A DNA stretch of 64,000 nt, taken from positions 4,882,501 to 4,946,500 of the forward strand of contig JAKNDB010000107.1 in assembly GCA_024305405.1 (NCBI GenBank), in the 5' to 3' direction. The position numbers were made by a program, and so were the translations under genes. Positions 12,401 to 24,400 of this stretch are shown piece after piece. Numbering within the stretch: the first letter of the stretch is position 1; each line of letters starts with the position of its first letter. The notes under the pieces are model-generated. The model worked only from the letters and a program-made list of their open reading frames with translations. It was not told the origin of the DNA and ran no database searches. Source of the stretch: Dirofilaria immitis. Lineage: Eukaryota; Nematoda; Chromadorea; Rhabditida; Onchocercidae.

Positions 12401-15400
12401 TCTCACCACAACTTTTTTATCATTTAACAAAAAATATGAAAATATAAGAATTTTTCTTAAAAAAAAGAATTAACTTTGATTAACCTGATATATTCCACAG
12501 CTAGTCAATGCCCACCATATACTCCATTTTAAAACATTTTTGTTATGCTTGAATATCTTGAACTGTTTTAAAACGAAGCGAAAATATGCTGTCATATTAT
12601 AACTGGCGTTTCGAGACTCTAGACTGAAAATGTTGCTAATTTATATGATAGTTTTAGCTTTTCAACTTCGTCTATTTCAAAAATTTACGACTTTTGTCAA
12701 GCTCATACATTAATTAACGAATTTAAATAATTTAGGCTTCCGATAATCGATAATTATTATTTAAACCATTATCTATTTTCGATTCTTCTATTTTCATCAC
12801 TTAATCAACTATTTAAGATCTAGGAAATTCTTCAATCAACTTTTAGTCTTTTCATTTCCATCTTAAGTCTAAAAATTGCAAAGAATTTTAATTCGAATGT
12901 TTCGTGTTTTCCATTAATAAACCACTTCAACAGACAAAATTATATGAAAAATTATTTAAATGGCATCCGTAATCTAAAGAAAGTGAAACCTTTTATCGAT
13001 ATTTTCACTTTTTGTACCGTTAAAATCTTCGGCATTTGTCGTTTCATTGGATGTAATTTTAGAAGTTTGCCGCTTATCATTCGTTTGTTTGCCTTGAGCT
13101 TTGCTATTAATAATTTCTGATGTTATAGGTGGAAAAGCGATCGCAATCGGTATAATTATGCAAACTGCACCAAACGATATCTGTTGTTAATTAATTAAAA
13201 AATTAGTGGACAAAAATTAGAAAACAATTTAGCAAAAAAATGAAACAAAGAAAATAAAAAAATGCGCAAAGGGGTGTTTCTACTAATATACTTCAATATT
13301 AGCATCATAAATCAAAATCAAAACGAAAATCTGCAAATTTATTTATTTCGTTTTACTTATCAATGTCGACTTACCATACTATCATTTATGATAAAAGCTG
13401 TTTATGTACTTATGCTTAGTGTTTATTATCGGATTTTAAGAAATCGAAAGATTTTAAAATTTCAAAAATACCTGATTTAAAAGTAAATAAGATCCATAAT
13501 TGAATGAAACAAGAAACTGTGCTAAAGCATAAGCAAAAAATCGTCCAATCAATGTAGCTGCGCGTGTATATGATGAAACTAATTTGTAATATTTCTTGTC
13601 AACGATAAGGAACATATACGATTCATAGCCAAGTTCACATGCTGATGCTATGCCTGCAAAGTTGAAGACGAAGTTTCTAAAGTTTAGATTTGCAAATTAC
13701 TCAGTTCTAATTTAAATTGAAGCAGATAGCTTCAGCTTATTAAATCTCATCATTAATTAAATGGTGTTAGTTATTAGTTATATCAAGTAGAATTGAAATG
13801 CAATAAACCATAAATTATTCGAGTAATTAATACTCAAACAGTTATACAAAATAAAATTATAAGAAGGTCGTTATTTAACTTTATTCTCTTAATACAGATT
13901 CATCAAATATTTAAATTTTACTATTATTTAATTAAATTAAATAGTAGTATTTCAGAGTAATTTTTCAACGTAATTCTTAACAAGAATTTCAATATTTCTG
14001 GTTTAAATTGTATTTTATGAGTTCCTAAGTTTCAGTTGTATGACTTCTTCCGAACATCGAATTCCATTTACAGCAACTTTTGAAACATAAACAATCAAAT
14101 GAAATTATAAAATATAGTATTAATATTAGCTTTTATTTGCCTTCCATCCTCAAGATATTATTCCTATTATCATGAATAAATAATGATAATATTTCACGAG
14201 CATTATTAATAAAACTAATATCATATCTAATGAGTAATTGTGCCATTAATGAAAAATGTATACTCATATAAGATAATTGAACAATTTTTAATTATTTACT
14301 GGTTTTGATGGTAGAAAGATCAAAATTTAATATTTACGAAATTATGAGGACCTAAATTTTAAAAAGTTTTTTCTAGATCTTTTTGCTTGAATGATAATAA
14401 TGGATGCATTTGTTTAGCACTGATGACAAATGCGATAAAATATTCATAACTTATATAATTTCAATAATATTTGTTATAATTTAATCAAACTTCTTTCAAC
14501 ATTTTCTAGCCTTTACTGTATTTAAATTTTTGCATAAAAATTTCATTTCAAAACAGTATAATATTTACCGAAGGCAATTTGCATAATTTGCATTTGCCAT
14601 ATCGTTTTACCCCATAACAACAGAATCCATGTAACACATAACGCAACTGCCTCCGTTATAGCAATTGGCTTATATCGTAGTAGATCGGTTAAGAAAAACG
14701 ATGGAACCTTAAAAGAAATAAGCATTTTTATTTATATCAGTAATGCGGTATTCTTTTCATTAATATCCTTTTCTTTATTAATCTATTCGAATTTCATTCA
14801 AACAATAATTGAAGGTTTATTTCCTCTTCTGCCTTTTTTGATAATGTTGAAAATTTTATATTATTATTTAAATTAATATTTCAATTTCAGAATTTTGTTT
14901 GTTGAAAATTAAATAGATTGAATCATTTGATTTTAGCGTTTTCAATGAGATAATAAATAAATAACATAATTGATTCATTTATTCTAAAGAATGCATAAGA
15001 AAAATGATAATTGAAACGAATCCTTTTGAAGATCACCAATAGAAAAAAATAAGTTTTTACCAATTTTTAAATCATTCTTATATAAAATTTGGGACATATT
15101 ATGCCATAATAGCGAAATATTTTCTGATATTGATTGAATAGAGAGTAATTATCAATCACTAACTTTAGAATGTCACTAAATTTTTGAGAATAAAGAGATA
15201 AAATTTCAAACTATAATCAAGTTTATGGTTAATATTACATTTTAGACATCAAATTTAAGTAGAGCAAAAAATTATTTACCAAAGCAACCAGATAGGAATA
15301 AGTCCAAAATGGATAAACTTCACTGTAAAGTTGAACATTAGTAAAATTTTTGGCGGACTGATAAGATAGGGAGTAAGGAACGGTGTTGCTGGACGAAACT

Positions 15401-15452
15401 CCTTGATGATGCCAAATGCAGAAACGAGTACAATAGTTAGCTTCCAATTCAT
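9495..15452 (-). CDS. SLC19-family vitamin (folate/thiamine) carrier, copy B
   Basis: Tandem paralogue of copy A. Exons: 15452-15280, 14707-14569, 13653-13472, 13180-12990, 12602-12485, 11632-11542, 11353-11161, 10422-10281, 9662-9495, about 465 residues. Exons 1, 2, 3, 6, 7 and 8 have exactly the lengths of their counterparts in copy A (173, 139, 182, 91, 193, 142). Motifs: FRPATPFLTPYLIS, VYPFWTYSYLVAL, FFLTDLLRYKPIAITEA, NYVQSLW and ASYGFVFGLNTF. The start MNWKL lies 14 bases after a TTTTCAG acceptor, suggesting trans-splicing. Exon 1 is one base short in a T5 run (15347-15351, plus strand). The hydrophilic central loop (exon 4) and the cytoplasmic tail differ most from copy A, so the two may differ in regulation or substrate; that is inference. 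Confidence 0.9.
10508..10581. repeat. perfect 31-bp inverted repeat (hairpin)
   Basis: Arms 10508-10538 and 10551-10581 are perfect reverse complements separated by 12 bases. It lies in the intron between exons 7 and 8 of SLC19 copy B. It could form a long hairpin in DNA or in the pre-mRNA. No coding or transposon ends were seen around it. Confidence 0.85.
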
Positions 15453-15466
15453 TGTGATAACAAATT

Positions 15467-16494
15467 CTGAAAATTTTAATAATTATAGTATTTACCAAAT
15501 TTTGCTCCAATTCGTTTTAGCAAATCGTTGCTTCAATAAGAAAATGTCATATATTTTCTAGTATCTCTTCAATTTTATATGAATTTCATTCATCGTTGTT
15601 ATTGTGTAAAATATATTAAAATAAATTAATTACAAATATAACAACTTGAATTCAAAACTAACAAATTTTAACAAATATGGTGTAATCAAAAGGAAAGAAA
15701 TGATAAATTTAAGATGATGAAATTTGAAGCAAAATGAAAAAGGAAATTGCAAATTATTAAATAGTGTAGTGATTTCAAGATTATGTGAATGAAGCGGATA
15801 AATGAAATGAAAAAAATTTAAAATATTATTAAATAAATCATTTTTGCTTTATACATAATTTAAATTAATTCTCATAAATAAAATGCAAATTTTTCGATTA
15901 ATTGATTATTTAAATTGTTAATAATAAGAAGAAATGATTAATTTTAAATACATTTATCTTTATCGTTTTTGTTTCCTAATTTCATTATAATATTTTATTT
16001 TTGAAAGCTATTACATATCATAATAATATATTGGGAATTCATTGAACTACCATTATTACTTTTCATATCAAATATTCTAATTTGTTTCATTTTCAATTTA
16101 TATGCTAAAAATATTTTCCTAATCATAATTTTGATATTTAAGATAGATTTAAAAAAAATACTTCCCAATGACAATGAAAATTAATCACTCCTTTATTATA
16201 TATTACATTTTCAAATTTTGTTTAATATTTCGTTCCATTAAATTTGTTAAACATATACAAGTAAAGAAGTACGATAATAAGTAAAACAATCAATTAGTAA
16301 ATAGATATTTATGCAAATAATTGCTTTTATTTATATGAGAATTTCATGTAAATAATATAAATCATAAGATAATTAATGAATTAACAATATTGTTGCTCAT
16401 TGTTCATATTGTAACAGGTTTGGGGTAGTTTTTCCGCATTTCTTCTCATCTAACCATAAAAAGTTATTTAACAAATCGTTGGATACATAAGAAA
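15467..16494. other. divergent intergenic region, SLC19 copy B / importin-like gene
   Basis: AT-rich spacer between two divergently oriented genes; both promoters should lie here. The sequence is dominated by A and T runs. No open reading frame, RNA gene or clear regulatory motif was recognised. Confidence 0.5.
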
Positions 16495-19400
16495 ATGTCA
16501 ACGATAACGGAAATTAAAGCAGTTGATGAAGATGACGTTGGCACGCATAATAATTATCACGGTGAAATTAGGCTATATTTGCAGCTTCTTTCACCGTATA
16601 ACTCATTGAATGCTCAGGTATTGATCTATTTGCAATTAATTTTATACGATTAATTTCCGTTTAGTCAGACTTTTTCTATAGCAAAATAAAAATTGTGTAA
16701 CAAATGCAACAAAAATTGAATCTTTCCTCGGCATATTGGTCATTGTTTTTTCATGCATTTTCGTTACTGAAAAGTAAAACTTCACCTTAAAATACAGTAA
16801 TTAAAAAGCAAGAAAAAAATATTAAAAATAAATATGACTATGGATTTCAAGCAATATCATATTCATGTTATGAAGTTTATAACTGAAATAGCCTATACTT
16901 TAATTTATAGTTTTCAAATTAAGATATGGATTATTTCAGTCCCACCTTTATGTTCAATTGATTGGGTAAAGGTGAAAAACTAAAATTAATAGACATAGCA
17001 TAAAACGTCATACTAAAATTCTTGCTATATTCGTAAATTGGCTGATTTCATTGTTGAACTTATCATCATTTATTTAATCGATATCGTTCTGTCGAATTTT
17101 GCTTCATCGATTTTTTCCCGCCCAATAGTTAGTCGAGGTCATTATCGTCAAATTATTTAGTGGAAAGGTCATCACTATTACCAATTAACTTGCTGATGAC
17201 GGATGAGAAAAAATAAGAAAAAGAAAGTGAAAGAATGAATAAATTCTCAATCAGAAAAAGAAAGTGAAAGAATGTATAAATTCTCAACTCATATTTGCTC
17301 CCTTTATATCATCTTTCCTTCTTTTGATCCAATCGCTCTGTGTCATCTCTGTCACACTTAACCTTTGTTTTCTTCTACTGAAATCATGCAATAGCTCTAG
17401 TTGCATTTGTCTGGTTAATATATTTCCTTTTATTCCTATGTACTGAAACAATATCACATCACATCTATTTATAATATATATTGATTGTAGAAAAAAAATT
17501 CATCAACAATTAAATAATTATTTTGAAAATTTTTTCTTTTTTCTTTTGTCATTTTATCTATTTTTTTTCCTTTAAAATATTGCTTTTTTCAATGTCATTT
17601 ATTTCTATTATCTTTGATATTTATCATTCAATAATTAAATTTCATTTAAATTATCATAGTTTTATAGCAAAATTAATTCACTGAGAGAATTCAGGCATGC
17701 GCTGTTGAATATTTTCGACGCCTACTAGTTCATAGTCATATCCCACCGCCACCTATTACAGATACACTCGTTAGTTCTTTTAATTAATGTCAAATATTGC
17801 AATTGTTATTTTTAACATTTTATGGATATTATATTATTTTGTAAAGTCTAATTAATAATAGATATATAACCAACAAGAGAATCACTGAAAACCAAAATTA
17901 AAATTTTTTGTAATTCGCAATGTTTGTATGTATTTTGGAAATTTTAAATTGAAGGAATTCAGTATTTTAATTTATTTTTTATTTTGTTATTAAATAACTA
18001 AGTATTGATTATCGCAATTTATAACAATTTATATTATTTTTTAGATTAAAGGTCTCATTCGATGCCTAGGTGTAAACTTTGGTAATATTCAAAGAGATGC
18101 TGCCTGGGCCCTTACTAATTGTGCTTGCTCACCACATGAAATATGTTATAAAATAATAGAACACGTAAGTTTATATTTGAATATTTTCTTTAATTGCATA
18201 TCCTTCAGTTTATTCATTGCTTAACAATAATCAAATCTATTTTTTTAGTTAGGATCAAACAAACTATATTTATAAAAGTATCCAGCAACAAAATTTTCTG
18301 GTGATCTAAAATTTCGTCAAAATCGAATATTCTTTTTCATAATCTATTAGTACTTATCACTGAAAATGTTTTATTCATAAGGGTGGCTTAGAAGCATTAG
18401 TTGAATGTGCTGCAGTAACAGATGGTGAAACTCGAGATCAAGTTTTCTGGGCAATTGGTAATATTGCATTGGATTGTGGTATGTGTCAAAGAAAGGTGAT
18501 ACTTAAAAAGCTATTAATCTCATTCCGTTTCCAGAATGTTCAGAATATCATATAAAAAAAGCAATGATGATGCTATATTTTTAGTCTATCGACCATCTCT
18601 TGATTTCCTAAACAAGCATTTATTTATTATTCCATTATAGCATAACACTTTTATACTTTCTATTTTATTCATACCTGATAATTACAATAATAAGCATTAA
18701 TGCAGGTAAAAGACAGTGCTGCATTACCGCTTATGATCGGAGTTCTTGTTAGTCCTACGTTTGCCTTTTCAAAATGGAAACGAAATCTTATTTGGGCTAT
18801 GTCACAAATATTCCGTGGTGGTATTCATACGCTTCATATTATGGTTAATTTTGACGTTTAAGCATCTAAAATTAAAGTATTATCTTTTCCTTGTTGATTA
18901 ACTTTTGGAGTATAGCACAATTCATTTTTAGTTTATGCAAGCAGCATTAGCCGGTCTTTGTCCAGTGCTTTATTTGAATGATGAAAAACTGAAAGTAGAC
19001 GCAGTTTGGACAATAGCATACATTGCTGATGATAATAATGATGGCAATCAGGTATGAGTTATTTTTTTCTTAATATTTATACTAAACTATTAAATTGTTT
19101 GATCAATTTTTCTAGATACACTAAAGTAGCATAAGTCCATAAGCATTTCAGTTTACAAAAGATATGTGAATGTTTTTCAATTAAGTTCAATCAATCTTTA
19201 TTCTTTGCAGGCGATGTAATGTCTCAGAATTGATCGTCTATTGATTTAACAATTTCAGATTGATGCAATATTGGAAACACCGCGTTTATTGCAAAGATTA
19301 ATCGAATTGCTGGATGAAACGGAAACGATGCGTGCAGCACTTCGAGCTCTCGGTAATTTGGTAGCGGGGGTGATAATCAAACCCAAGCAGTTCTCGATGC

Positions 19401-20673
19401 CGGCTTATTACCACGCATGGTTTATAACTTTCTGTAGTGTCAATATCAATCATTGCAGTAGTTTGAAACAGAAAAAATAGCATTCTCAGGAATCTCAGTA
19501 ATCAGGAAAGTCTAAATCTTGAATAGCCCGTTATATTTGAAGTGATAATCTAATACAATCAAAACTGAAATAATAATTGTGATTTAATAAAATTGCTATA
19601 TCAGTTTTATCAGTCTTGACTCGTTTATTTATTACAAATTTGGAAAGTATTACCGAATCTGGCAATTCTAATATTAGGAAAGCTATACGCGGATTATTGA
19701 GGTAGCATCTATATGTAACCTATGAAGTGTAAATGACTAATGATCTTAGTGACTGATGACTTTAGTTCTTCTCATCTAATGATAAGAAAACGAAAATAAA
19801 TTTAAAACTTCGATCAATAGATATTTCACTGGTTACAATGAAATACTAAATCTTAACAATTCACGCGTAATTTTTTTCATTTCAAATGTTTTTAAGATGA
19901 AATTATTTCAAATTAATATGCCAGTGAATCAAAGGCGTGAAATAGCATGGATTCTAAGTAATATTGCGGCCGGTTCACATCGACAAATTGATTTGCTGTT
20001 TGAAACGAAAGATATTGTTGAAATACTTATCGATGCATTCGACTGCGATGATCATCGTATTCGCAAAGTTTCCCTTCTCATTCCATCTTTAGACAATATA
20101 CTTTATCGATGCCAGTTAAAGTTTTGTGACAATTCCAGTTCAAATTTGGGACATATTTCAGGAAATAGGCTGGACAGTAACAAATGCTCTAACAGGTGCT
20201 AGTTTGAATCGATCACGTTGGCTGTGTGGAAGTAATGTGCTTACTTTGATACCACAATTACTTACTATGCATACTGAACAAGATCTGATTGATCGAATTC
20301 TATGTGCTATTGAATTGTTAATCGCAAAACGAAGCACTTATATTTTTATACTTGAAAGTTATCAGATCATTCAAACTATACGTCAAATTGTTCAGAATGA
20401 TAACAATCATTCTCATATAAAAGTTTGTTACCAGTTTAAATTTCGAATTCATCAACTTAAATGAAAATAGATTGCAGTATTAGGTTTAATTTTCTGAGAA
20501 CATATTCAAGAGAGAGTCAGTGATAATTAAGTTGAGACATATAAGATCTTCGAGATCAAAAAGTTCACTTGATTTTTCAATATTTTTAGACACGAGCGAT
20601 AAGAATACTAAGTGAAGAAAATGATTATATGACATGTCGGGTTCCACCAAACATTTATACATTGGTTCGTTAA
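16495..20673 (+). CDS. importin-alpha-like armadillo-repeat protein
   Basis: Likely nuclear-import adaptor. Exons: 16495-16617, 17695-17769, 18045-18164, 18382-18495, 18706-18820, 18932-19051, 19259-19419, 19605-19701, about 19923-20067, 20162-20422, 20590-20673, roughly 470 residues. Successive armadillo helices carry the NLS-groove Trp/Asn pattern: WALTN, WAIGN, WAMSQ, WTIAY, ALGN, WILSN, WTVTN, with importin phrases such as RALGNLVAG and SNIAAG. The N-terminus (MSTITEIKAVDEDDVG) has no Arg/Lys cluster, so the usual importin-beta-binding domain is missing or on an unseen exon. One-base deficits sit in a G5 run (19366-19370) and a T4 run (19605-19608). The phase between exons 5 and 6 and between exons 8 and 9 does not agree as read. 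Closest known group: divergent nematode IMA proteins. Confidence 0.8.
17217..17288. repeat. 37-bp tandem duplication, two copies
   Basis: Copies begin at 17217 and 17254 and share the AAAGAAAGTGAAAGAATG core with few differences. The duplication lies in the first intron of the importin-like gene. Confidence 0.8.
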
Positions 20674-21475
20674 AAATTTTGGCCAGATTATCGAAAAAAA
20701 AGTTAAATTGAAAAAACTAATTATTCACTTGATGCTTAAACCATAATTCTTAATGTAATTTAAATAGATGCTCAGAATGGAATTAATGAATTCCATAAAC
20801 TTTCTTCGGAATTTTGATAAACTTTTCTGATTTGTTTATTTATTTTAATCGGCAAACGACAATTATAAATTATTGGCAACTATTAAATGGACAGTAATAT
20901 AATAAATAAATTTGAAAGCAATTTGAAAAAAGATAAATGTCTGAAAAAAATTTGCACTTAAAATGAGCAGACGAACAAATTGAATCATTTATCTTTTAAA
21001 TTTAGAAATATTTCCTTTCTTTTTTTACTTTACATATTATAACTTTCAATTCTATTCATAACATTTATCGGAAACGAATAAATATATTTACAAAAATCAA
21101 AAATATTTTTATTTTTGAAAATAAAGAGGTGATTCTTCAAGTTAAGGATAGCAAATTATTCTTACGAATTTATTGAAATTTTCATCATTTAATTATACGC
21201 AATTATTATTTATATATATATTCAATTATTAAAAATGATAAAATATTCACCATCTTTCCGTAACATATATATAATGTACATATGTTACTAATCTGGAAGA
21301 TACGAATCTTTAAAGTTGTAGCATATTGAACTTTGTCTGTGATTAATTATGACGGTTAGAATGCTAAGTTGTTCATCATTTAATACGAGAACACTTGTGA
21401 GCATTACTCGCCTGTCTCAAGATTCGAGACTTTCCTTGAACAATTAGTAGCTTTTACATTTTATCAGTCGGTGCA
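20674..21475. other. intergenic region, no gene seen
   Basis: Short spacer between two plus-strand genes. It should hold the 3' UTR of the importin-like gene and the promoter of the TSP1 protein gene. Nothing else was recognised. Confidence 0.5.
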
Positions 21476-24400
21476 ATGTTTCGTGCAATAAATATTATCA
21501 CCTTATCTCTTTTAATCACTTTATTCGTCGGTTAGTAAATCCATATTTCATATATATTATTAAATTAAAATTACAGTGAAAGTTTTAAAAATTATCTATT
21601 AGGTTAAAGTTAATGTCAATAACAATGCATGGTTTCTTAAAAGTTATTATTATAATGATAAGCATATAATAATAACACATACCTCTATATACATTTATAC
21701 ACATATAATCCAGTTAATTTTAATTCAATTATTTTAATTTAATTGATTTTAGTGTAAAAATAACTTTTTAGTGCAAAAACTGTATTTAAGTGATTGGCCA
21801 AAAATATATACTATATAATTAAGCAATTACAGGTTTAATTTTAGTGTATTCAGTTAATTATAATTAATATTGTTAATAATGCTTATTGTATTGCATACAA
21901 TACATCTTTTCAGACTATTGTAATTAAATTAAATATATAAAATGTATTACTGTTTTAATACATATTATTAATGATATTCTTAAAACTATAAAATTCAAAC
22001 TATAAAAGGTGCATTAAATTATATTATTTCTAATTGCAATAATATTTATCCAATTATAATTTGCATTTGTAAATATGCCAATTTGATAAAATATTAATTT
22101 CGATTATCTTTTATTTTGTTAATTGACAGACTATTGTGAATTGTGAATTAGATAATAATAATTGATAAAATATTCTTCTCTTTTCTTTATACTTCCTATT
22201 ATAAAGGTAAAACAAGAAGAATGATTTTTCTAGCACCACACAATAATAATTTAAATATATTTGAAAATTTTATTTAAATAAAACGAATGACATTTAAATT
22301 TGAAACTGTAAAATTCTTTTTCATTAACAAAACCATTTCATACTGTAATTAGCTTCTATAAATGACTAATTGGTTTTACTTTTAGTACAATAAATGTTTA
22401 AATTAATATTATTTTAAACAAGCAAAAAAAAAAGGAAAACAGATGTTTCGCCATGAAAAAAGAAAAATGCAAACAAATGTTTCTTTTTGTTTACATAATA
22501 AAAAGTTTTATTTGCATAATGTAATGATCAAAAATTATAGAAACCGATGAAAAATATCATTGGAAAAAATGTCAATCAACAACGAAAAATTGGATAATCA
22601 TTCATTGAAAAATCCGATAAAATCAATGATAAAATTTAGAAAACGACAGGTAAATTACAAAACACTTTAGTTTTGTGAAATACATGTTAAAAATAATAGC
22701 ATTTTATTAATTATTAGTTAGATTTAAAAACAAACCCATTCTTTCTTTTTATTTATTTATTTTTTCCATATATTTAAAAAACTATGGTTGAATTAATAAT
22801 AATAATATGCTATCATTTTCCATAAATATATTTTCATAAAATTAAAGTATTTCAAGTCATAAAACTTATTTTAAAAAAAAGGACTTTATCTAATGAAATT
22901 TCTTTGAATAAAATCTTATAAAAATTTAGCAATTTATTAACAATTATAAATTGTTAAAGTCTAAATATTTTCTTGTTATCAGTTCAATCGGTCGTTATTA
23001 ACATTCTAATTTTGGATTAATTCAACGAATTCTGATAAATAAATATATGACTCATAATGTTTTATGAAGTTTTTAACAAAAATTCAAAATTCATAATAAT
23101 ATGATAAGTAAAATAAAGCAACATATTAGTTCGCCAGTTTGATTTTATTTATTTTAATTAATCCAACGTTTAAATTAATTATTATTGCTATTATTTTATT
23201 AATAGTAATATATGAAATGAATCATCCCATTTAAATGAGAAAAAATTCATAAGTAGGAGAAAATTTTATAAATTTTTAGATTGAATCATTATGTAGTCGA
23301 TTTCATAATAACACCGCTTATCTTGGTGTTAAGCCAATCTTTTCTGGGACTATTGATACTGTTCGTCAATGTCGTGATACATGTCTCGATTTATATCCAT
23401 ATTGTGTAGCCGGTAAGTTTTATTTTATAATAACACTGCCGTTCCATTTTTTTATAATATTTCCGAGATTCGCAATTTCAAATATATTTATTACCAGTAT
23501 ATCCATTAATTATTGTTACCTGATTTTCTGCATCAGTTTTGAAACGAAAAATTTTCCTTTCACTATAAAGTTGCATATTAAATGTAATATTTATATTTAT
23601 ACTAATTTAGTAATATTCTATAAAATGGTTACTCTCAATAAATCACTGTGCTATCTTTTCAACAAGAGCAGCATTCATAAGGATGTTAGTTTTATAATTT
23701 TATTATTTTCTTCTTTTTCCGTCTGCTTTGCAAAATATTATAAATAAATCAATATTTCAATAAAATGAGAAAGTTATATTGTTTATTTAGGTTATATTGT
23801 ATCCTGAAAAGCCGTTAGCCGAACATGATATTATTAATGTCATTGAAATTGTTGCTGATTGTCATGAATTTGACGCTATACCACCACTTCCGAATACTTT
23901 TATAACATCATCTGATAAAGTTTCTCGAGCTAGAAGAGGTATTTTTAGAAAGAATTTAAGCAAAGATATACATAAATAATTGAAAGCTTCTTTTTACATT
24001 GTGTTTTTTTTTCATAATTAGGTCATTTAGATGCTCTTTTTGTTTAAATATTCTTAAAAATAATAATTATGTAAAAATGAATCATTTTGTTTAGCAAGTA
24101 ACATTGGTAATCCTATCATACGTAATGGATTATGGACTCGATGGACAAATTGTAGCAATGATACAAGTAATAAATTCCTACCATCAATTCGATTCTTTTT
24201 TGATTTAAAATTCAAATATTTATGTATCTTTTATTTGTAAATAAATTATAAGAAAATTACAATAAACAAAATTTTTATCATGAATTATTTCACACTTAAT
24301 AATTTGTAAATTTTACTTTTGCAAATATGAATCAACAATTTATTAATTTGCTTTTAGTTAAAAACAGAGAAATTTTAAATCTATTAGTCTTTTTTCAAAG

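Noticed and set aside
15280..15510. Open frame with WHHQGVSSSNTVPYS that keeps the SLC19 downstream motif in frame
   Set aside because: The true N-terminus (FRPATPFLTPYL) is in a neighbouring frame starting at 15452 and joins after one base is added to the T5 run; the uninterrupted open frame is accidental.
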